64,000 bases of DNA from Vitrella brassicaformis (Eukaryota; Sar; Vitrellaceae), in NCBI GenBank assembly GCA_001179505.1, contig CDMY01000698.1, forward strand, positions 161,042 through 225,041. Direction: 5' to 3'. The translations under genes and the position numbers were made by a program. The notes below the pieces were generated by a model. The model made no database searches. It was not told the origin of the DNA and saw only the letters and a list, made by a program, of their open reading frames with translations. Shown here in pieces: positions 57,583-64,000 of this stretch; position 1 is the stretch's first letter, and every line of letters begins with the position of its first letter.

Positions 57583-58772
57583 ATGATCATGGGGCTGCTA
57601 GAGTGCCTCTCGCCGTGGCTCGGGTGGGAGCAAGATGCCAGCTGCCGCATCTGCCTGGACAGCAAAGAGGACATCGACACAGGGCCGCTCATATCGCCAT
57701 GCGAGTGCAAAGGAACAGGTGCAAGGGCGGGGAGCGGAGGGGTACTTGACGAGGGGGACAAGGAGATCGCACCAATGATTCATTGTTCTTTGATGTGTTC
57801 TCTTAGTCAAGTGGGTCCACCTTGCCTGCTGGGAGGAGGGGCTGCAATGGAGACGCAAGTGCTGCATCTGCAGGGCGCCGTATGTTCTTGGTGTGCGCTT
57901 GTCGCACGCAGTTGAGGCTCTACCCTCACTGTGCAGGATGGTTGCCGCTATTGTGGTGGACGACCTCTGCAAGGCACGGCCTTTTCTCACTTCAACCGTC
58001 AACCAGGTGTTCTCTGCCGTCCGCCACGGGCTCGCAGCTGTTCCACAAAAGGAGAGGGAGAGCTTCGCCAGCTACCTTGTCTTTCTTGCCGCCGGGATGC
58101 TCTGCGTGATGGTGTTGGAGCTTGTCAAGCACTTGCTGCTGGGCCTCCTCCATCGTCTCTATCATCACCCAGCCCGCCGCTCCCTACACCCCGTCGTCTG
58201 CGTGACGGCTTTGTCCACCGTGGTGCCCATAGCGCATCGCCTTTGCGGGATGGCAGCGGAGGGGGTGTGCGTTCGAGGTCTGAAGTTTCTTCTCTCGAGG
58301 TCGTGTGCACAGCATTCGTGCGGGCTGTGCGACGTTCGTGAGCTCATCGTGCTGATCTCTATACCATGGGTGGTGAGGGGTCTTCCACTGGAAGGTGCCA
58401 TGTGTTTTCTTCGCCTTATGTGGACCGACTTGCGTCATGCACTAGGTCGTCCGTGCCGGAGCAACAACACGATCACGTCCCCTTCCACTGCACTGGGACT
58501 GTTGCAGATTGTGGGCGGCGGTGGGATGGTCGCGATATCTCTCTCGCTGGCCTTGTTTCCGCTACGTCGGTGCCTTTGTTGCAGTGCTCGCCCTGTCACT
58601 TGCCGTGTGGGACACAGGCTCCTGCTTCGTGTGCTTTGGGCCGGTGCGGGGCTGTGTTATGCTGGCGGCGATGCTTTGCCCATCCTGGCTGATCTTGTCT
58701 GCAGAGAGGCGAATGCGCGTCTTTCTGCGCACCAGCGGGTGGGGGGCGTGGCTGGATGCGTTGTGCTGCTAG
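57583..58772 (+). CDS. RING-CH membrane E3 ligase-like paralogue, late frame shift
   Basis: Exons 57583-57718 and 57807 onward. The RING-CH is complete: CRICLDSKEDIDTG, SPCECKGTG then VKWVHLACW, and CCICRAPY. It is clearly paralogous to the gene at 18040-19283 (shared MGLLxECLSPWL, GPLISPC, FLAAGML, LILxAERRxRV). Here the second and third finger exons are fused: the intron that splits the paralogue after WEAMRRS is absent. The membrane part reads well to about 58560 (GGGMVAISLSLALF), then homology continues one frame over (RYVGAFVAVLALSLAVWDTG, CFVCFGPVRG, LILSAERRMRVFLR) to TAG 58770-58772. Without a frame change the protein would end at 58835-58837 with an unrelated tail. Confidence 0.65.
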
Positions 58773-59258
58773 CGTCTTTGTCCGACGGCCCTTTGACTGC
58801 CTCTGGTGTAGAAGAGTGTGTGGCGGTGGATGTTTAATGCATGCTCTGTCTTAGCCTGTCGTGTCTTAACTACACATAGGATGGGTGGCTCACTAGAAAC
58901 GCCGAGACACAGGAAGTAGGTGAATGTTTGTCATCTGGGATTAACCAAAGGGTCACGTTTTACTTGCGTTGACACGGGATCTAGACACGTTCAGTTGTCT
59001 TGGTGAAAAACACCACCGTGAAGCTTGGTCAACTGACACGTACACACACCTGTCGTCACTACCAATCCCACCACACCTCCCCACTACTTGTGTTCGCCCG
59101 ACACATCTCTCCCAGTCGCTTCATTTCGCCCGGCCGCGTCACTTCATTTCTTTCACCTCACGCAAACAGCGCAACTACCCAGCTACGCAGTCAGGATTCA
59201 AAAGGAGAAACTTTAGTGGCTTACACGGAAGCATAAACAGCTGCCCCCACTTGATCTA
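58773..59258. other. Spacer between convergent genes
   Basis: About 485 bp, AT-richer than its surroundings (58840-59000), with no coherent ORF. It should hold the 3' UTRs of the RING-CH paralogue (+) and the CAP gene (-). Confidence 0.4.
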
Positions 59259-60695
59259 CTAGGCCATTTCGGGAATGGGTGTGTCTGTGGGTATGTTGGT
59301 GGGGAAGGGCGTCTCGGTGGAGACGTCCAGGTGCTGGCGGCTGATGGTGCCGTTCTTGCACTCGCATGTGCAGCCGGACTCGCGCTCCATGCCCTGCCCG
59401 GCGTGGATCTGCGCCTCCAGCTGGCACTCCGGCTCGCTCTTGTTCAGACGCGCCAACACATTCTCGCGGAAACATCCTGCATCCACACACAAACAGCCAG
59501 TCGCTGTGCTGCCGTCGGTGTATGTATTTGTGTGTTGTTCGGGGTGCGGCTCACCCTGGACGTTGGGTGTCTCGCAGTTGATCTGGTCTCCACCCTTGAA
59601 GTGGCACACCCACAGGGGCATCTCCTTGCTGCTGACCTGCACGTAGCCGCACCCAACTTTCTGAAAAAGGGGCCGCCGACATGCACACATCCGACAGAGA
59701 AGGGGATAACTGTGCCTTTGTGTGTTTGCGTGCCTTTGTGTGTTTGCGTGTGGCTGGGCTGACCTGCGCGCCCTTCCACAGCAGGACGGTGACCCGTTTG
59801 GCCTCGGGAACGTAGCGGTCACGTGTGGTGTTGGCCCAGATGCTCCACTCGGAATACCTGCACACACACACACACACCCCCCAACACAATAGACGGATGG
59901 ATGGATGGATGGACAGAATGAAATCTGTGTCTGTGCGCTGCTGTGTTGTCGGCCCCCACCACTTGTCGACGATTTGCTTTGGCACGTCCGTGGAGTTGCC
60001 GAATTCGAATATCTGTGCCGCTGGGCCCTGGCCGAGGACATGGAGGGACACATCAGGGGTAGTGGGAAGAACATGAGAAACAATGGCACCCACCTGGCAC
60101 GGCAGCTCTAGGTACGGCGCAATGGGGTCCAACAGTTCCAGGTTGGCATATCGCTGGGCAGAATTGGCCACACACCCATCCCACTGCACGAAGGGAGCGC
60201 CGTGCCTGCACACACACGCGCACACCCACACACAACACACACACGGCACCGTGAGATGGAAGAAAAGACGTAGATCTGGTGGATCTGCTGGTAGATCTGC
60301 CTTCCCGCTGGCTGCCCACATCCCTCCTTACATGCATCGGTGCTTGTTGATCTGATCACCGTGTGAAGAGCAAGAAAACCGTAGATCTGGTGGATATGCT
60401 GGTAGATCTGCCTTTCCGCTGGCTGCCCGACATCCCTCCTTACGTGGATCTGCAGCTCAGTGGCGAGAGTGTCGCTGATCATTTTGGCCGCCCGACGGGC
60501 TCTTCGGTGCTCTGAACGCACCATCAGCAGGCCGCGCAAGGGTGAGGGGCGCTTGCCGGATGCCGATGAGCGGGGATGGAGGGTGATGACGTCCGAATCG
60601 CCGGTGGCGTTGACGTTTTGCTCGAGCTCCATGCCCAGACCCATGTACACACACAGAGGGAGGAGGAAGGCGGTGAGGACCATTGAGGGGAACAT
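59259..60695 (-). CDS. Secreted CAP-superfamily (SCP/PR-1-like) protein
   Basis: Exons 60695-60444, 60351-60332 (20-nt microexon), 60205-60094, 60027-59960, about 59857-59764, 59660-59555 and 59476-59259 (TAG). ATG 60695 opens a signal peptide (VLTAFLLPLCVYMGLGM). CAP signatures appear in order: INKHRCMHGAPFVQWDGCVA (CAP1-like His region), WYSEWSIWANTT, VTVLLWKGAQKVGCGYVQ and WVCHFKGGDQINC (CAP2-like). The first signature is only completed by the microexon (INKHRC and the first two bases of Met). After the CAP domain comes a Cys-rich tail (CTCECKNGTIS) and a Thr/Pro-rich end. Known family: extracellular proteins binding sterols or lipids and acting in host interaction or defence; role here unknown. 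Confidence 0.8.
60269..60443. repeat. Twin intron starts around a microexon (63/64-bp repeat)
   Basis: Blocks 60269-60331 and 60380-60443 differ at two bases and one indel. Each is the donor-proximal part of an intron of the CAP gene, so two consecutive introns begin with nearly the same sequence. Confidence 0.85.
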
Positions 60696-60897
60696 TGCTG
60701 AAAGCTGGACGGCGGGAGAAAGCGAGTAACACAGAGAGGGGATATTTGGGATATTTCGCGTCCTGGCCACCAACGGTAAGGGTAAAGGGTACATGGCATT
60801 CTCGGCTCGCATTTTCCCGTTCAAAGCAACCATTCTTTTCTCCGGGTGGAAGGGAAGGCATTGTTGTGTGGTGTTGTTTTCGGAAAGCCCCATCCGA
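60696..60897. promoter_or_regulatory. Divergent promoter region
   Basis: 202 bp between the CAP gene start (-) and the start at 60898 (+). GGGATATTTGGGATATTT near 60739-60756 is a short tandem repeat that stands out. Confidence 0.4.
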
Positions 60898-62323
60898 ATG
60901 AGCCAGGCCCCTCCGCGTCTGGACGGGCTGTCGTATGCCGGCGAACTTGATGAGCACAGGGCGGGAGATGAAACGAGAAGGCACGGGGGGAAGGGCCAAG
61001 TGACATGGCCGCAAGCTACGGATGCCACACCATTTTTTGGAGTAAGTCAATGGCAGACTGGGCGAGGTTCTGGCTTCAATGCTCATTTGGGGCTTGCTTT
61101 GGGGGTGTTGGGGGATGTATGCCTGTGCCTGCAGGATGGGGCGTCGTCGAAGTTTGAACGTGGCTATGCTGAGGAGGTCATGTCGCAGACGACCGATGGC
61201 AGCCAAAGAGGTATGAATGCCTCCACGTGATCCCATCCATATGGACCTGCTGATGTGATTCTCTTCAGGTTCGTACGTCCTGTCATCGTCCATTGTCTCG
61301 TCCGCCCGTCCCTCCCTCTCTGAGAGATACCCGCCAGTGGCTGCCATAGACGCCGGTGAGAGCCATGCAGCAGAGGAGAGCCCGAAGACAGCGAAATCGC
61401 CCAAGTCGTCCCAGCGCCACTCGCTGCCGACATTTCCGACGGACCTTGGTGGCTCGTGCAGCCCCTCCTCGTCACAGGTTCGTGCGAACATGTGGTTACA
61501 TATGGCTACAGGGATGAAACCAAGCGTGTGGGCGATGTGTGAGTTACAGGAGGCTTCGGGGGATTCTGCGAGTGGCGGCGTCGGTCTGGGTCTGGGTCTG
61601 ATTTTGCCCGGGATCACCAACCGGCGCCATACAGATGGCCCAGTGCCGTCTGTGCCCGCCTACAAGTGGCCGTACACAGACATGACCGAGGAAGACTTGT
61701 GAGCGCAGGCAGCCACACAGCCTCGCCTCCTTTTCTGCAGCCACAGACGTGAGGTGCAATCTGTCTGTGTTTGTTGCAGCTCCGGCCCGCCAAAGGAGCC
61801 GAAAATCAGATTTCAGGACCCAGTTGTTACTGCGGTGAGCTGACATAAAGCTTGGGTCAAGACAATCACGCAGCGTGCCTTTTTCGCATTGGTCGCTTGC
61901 TTCAGGTTCACGAGTATGATGCCGTGGAGGTGCACATAGAATGGCCTGAGCCTGACGAGTGCGCCAGCTGGAGCAGCTCGGCATCATCGAGCCCACTGGT
62001 GCAGTCGGAGACAGAAGGCGGTGGCGATGATGACGACTTCGCATTGGACGCGGGGTGGGCCAAGCGATTGGAGAAGAGCAGCGCTTCCCTCGACGGAACA
62101 CTGAAGCTTGAACCAAAATCGCCAAAGAGGTATGTATGTGGAGGGACGGGGGTGCGCTCACTGGCGTGTTTAGTTCTCGCCAATCGACGTTTCTTCCTTC
62201 CGTGTGTTATCCATCCATCCATCCATTAGGCGTTCTGTCTCTGCGTCAGCCAAGGGCGACAGCAGCGGCTCCTCCACGCCTGTTGCCGTGACGTCGCTCT
62301 TCCCAGCATCGTCCAAAGAGTAA
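60898..62323 (+). CDS. Unrecognised Ser-rich acidic protein
   Basis: Exons 60898-61041, 61135-61210, 61269-61477, 61550-61698, 61780-61834, 61906-62129 and 62230-62323 (TAA), about 317 residues with all joins in phase. Sequence parts: DGLSYAGELDEHRAGDE, then FERGYAEEVMSQTTDGSQRG, a Ser/Pro-rich stretch, YKWPYTDMTEED, PKEPKIRFQDPVV, EYDAVEVHIEWPEPDE, a Ser-run with DDDDFALDAGWAKRLE, and a Ser-rich end. The 61478-61549 intron could also be retained, since that segment is open in frame. No signal peptide, membrane span or known domain. Confidence 0.5.
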
Positions 62324-63051
62324 CTAACAGGTGGGTGCATCCTGTGTCTGCCTGTCTAGTGGGTGGCTCTTCGGGAAGAGCTGCTGCTGTTGGGCTCTTG
62401 TGGGTGGGCGGCTTGGGTGGGTGGCTGCACGGGTAGGTAGAGTGCTGTGTTTTAGGCTTCTCCCTGCCTTCCTCCCTCCCTCCCTCCCCACATGCGTGTG
62501 TTTTTGAGGTTTTTTGGGTTTCCCGTTCCCCCTCCGTGGTGCAATGTGCGTGGCTGCATGGCTCCTCCTGCGTGCCCCAGTCGTCCCTCCCGCCCTCTCT
62601 GAAAAGCTTGTGTGTGGATTGAGTGCCCGAATGTGTGTGTGGTGCTGTTTTTGTTGGTGTTCGGTGGAGAGTCTTTTGCTACAGAAGGACTCGTGCGTCT
62701 GTCTCATTTTTCCGCCGCTTGCTTATCGATGGATTGACGTGATTCTGCCAGAGATGAGACGATATAAGGTGTCTGTCTGTCTTGAATTGGTTTGCATCCA
62801 AGCATCACACCCAAACAGCCAGATAGCCAGGAAGAGGCGGACAGACCCAGTGCACTTGACCACAACCACAATCACACACCACCCCCCGCTCAGACATACA
62901 CCGCTCAGCCATCCATATCCATTCATTCAGTCATCCATCCATCCATGCATGAGAGCTACACATCATCCATGAGATCTTCTATGCGCCAGAGTCAGACGAG
63001 GCCTGCCTGCCTGGCTGTCTGTTTGCTTGGCTGGCATGCTGTGTTGTCTAG
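62324..63051. other. Spacer between convergent genes
   Basis: About 730 bp with pyrimidine runs and ATCC units (62925-62945). ORFs here look non-coding. It contains the 3' ends of the flanking genes. Confidence 0.4.
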
Positions 63052-64000
63052 CTACGTGCCCGCCCCGCCCTTGTCTCCCCCCCCAGCACCACTGTCGTGT
63101 CTGTGTGTGGATGTGCGTGCGCCGGTGTGGAACTTGGGTGCCTGCGGGACGGTGAGTGGCTTGTCAGATCGCCTGACGGGCGGGGGCGGGTGGAACACCG
63201 GTGCCGGCTTGGCCTTGGGCACCGCCTCGGCACGCAACGCCGCCCTCTCCTCGCGAAGACGCTGCGCCTCCTCTGACTGCATACACACACACACATACAC
63301 ACACGTGTGGATGAGTGCGGGCGGGTGCCTGCCTGCCTGCCGCCAGCTGACTGACAGACATACCTGTTTCTTCTTGCGCTCAGCTTCGGCGGCGGCTTCC
63401 TTTGCCGCACGCCGGGCCTCCATCTCGCGCCACTTGGCGTTGCGACTGCACGGCAGCAGACACATGTGTGTATGAGAGGGAGGATTCACACACACAGGTG
63501 GATGCGATGCTGCGGTGTCTGTCACCTTCCTTCACCTGTCGACTGCGAGGTTGAATGGGAGTGTCTCGGTGAGGTGGATGGATCGGGACTTCGACAGCCC
63601 CTTATCGCCGCCGGCACCACCACCACCACCACCGCCAACGCCGTGACTGTTGGCAGCGGGGGGAGGCTGCGGCCACACACATACACAAGAAAGTCGACAC
63701 ACACACACACAGACACACGTGTTTATTGCCTTCGTCCTGACAGCTGGCTGACCTTGGGTATGTATGGTCTGGCTTTGAACGATGCCTGCTCGCGCTTCTT
63801 GCGCTCCTGAGCATCGACCTGACGACAGTCGAAAGTCCACACGCACGTAAGGAAACACGCGAACGAATGCGACCAGTGAGTGGTAAGGCAAGCAGCACGG
63901 ACTGACCTGCTTCTGGAACTCTCGTCTGGCATACTCGTGTCGGTGCTCGCTGGACAGGTCGAAGGGCTTCGGGGCCGTCAGGGGGCGACGATCCACAGAC
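63052..64000 (-). CDS. TPX2-like microtubule-associated protein, 5' partial
   Basis: Exons 64000-63907, 63818-63753, 63666-63536, 63445-63364 and 63276-63052 (TAG); the gene continues beyond the right edge. It contains TAPKPFDLSSEHRHEYA with REFQKQVDAQERKKREQASF, KARPYIPK, a Gly run, LTETLPFNLAVDSRNAKWRE and a long charged helix (ARRAAKEAAAEAERKKK, then SEEAQRLREERAALRAE), ending KPAPVFHPPPP. PF-L...R followed by KARP and LPFNLA...R are marks of TPX2-type repeats that bind microtubules or activate Aurora kinase. No kinase domain is in view. The helix predicts coiled-coil behaviour. Confidence 0.7.

Noticed and set aside
1-64000. Retrotransposon or transposase genes
   Set aside because: I saw no reverse transcriptase, integrase or transposase motifs and no long terminal repeats; the only large repeat is the gene duplication.

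Overview
Nuclear DNA of an intron-rich, GC-rich unicellular eukaryote. Nearly every gene is split by short introns (about 45-120 nt, mostly GT-AG, often holding (CA)n/(TG)n or CTGT tracts), both strands are densely coding, and several neighbours are divergent with 135-200 bp between start codons. One gene (9434-10178) carries a signal peptide ending in ASAF, as in complex red-lineage plastid targeting; together with CAP, subtilase-EGF, MED6 and RING genes this fits an alveolate alga of chromerid (Vitrella-like) type. The organism is inferred, not proven. Exon joins were made by eye from frame and splice signals.

Layout. 1-5500 (+): end of a large secreted/membrane EF-hand protein. 6697-9291: divergent pair of a dolichyldiphosphatase-like PAP2 enzyme (-) and the ribosome factor PNO1 (+). 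9434-10178 (+): small plastid-targeted protein. 10660-13963 (-): acetoacetyl-CoA synthetase. 14780-16932 (-): Gln/Ala-rich nuclear-type protein. 18040-19497 (-): RING-CH membrane E3 ligase-like protein with a small membrane ORF just upstream. 20245-27181 (-) and 34994-41951 (-): two copies of a long gene encoding two armadillo-like modules, a Pro-rich linker, a coiled coil and a C-terminal RING; they are direct segmental duplicates about 14.7 kb apart, each with different lesions. Between them lie a MED6-like gene, three unrecognised genes (two with incomplete or shifted models), an SLU7-type tail and a second incomplete model. 42297-47557 (+): secreted subtilase with 12 EGF-like and 2 sushi modules. 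50503-57114 (-): DUF789 protein of about 1,870 residues. 57583-58772 (+): paralogue of the 18-19 kb RING-CH gene, frame-shifted near its end. 59259-60695 (-): secreted CAP (SCP/PR-1) protein. 60898-62323 (+): unrecognised. 63052-64000 (-): TPX2-like microtubule protein, cut by the window edge.

The genes do not form one pathway. The recurring theme is ubiquitin-ligase-type proteins (two ARM-RING copies, two RING-CH copies) spread by local duplication. Single-base frame breaks occur in at least five genes, so some lesions may be sequence errors; claims of decay are made with that caution.
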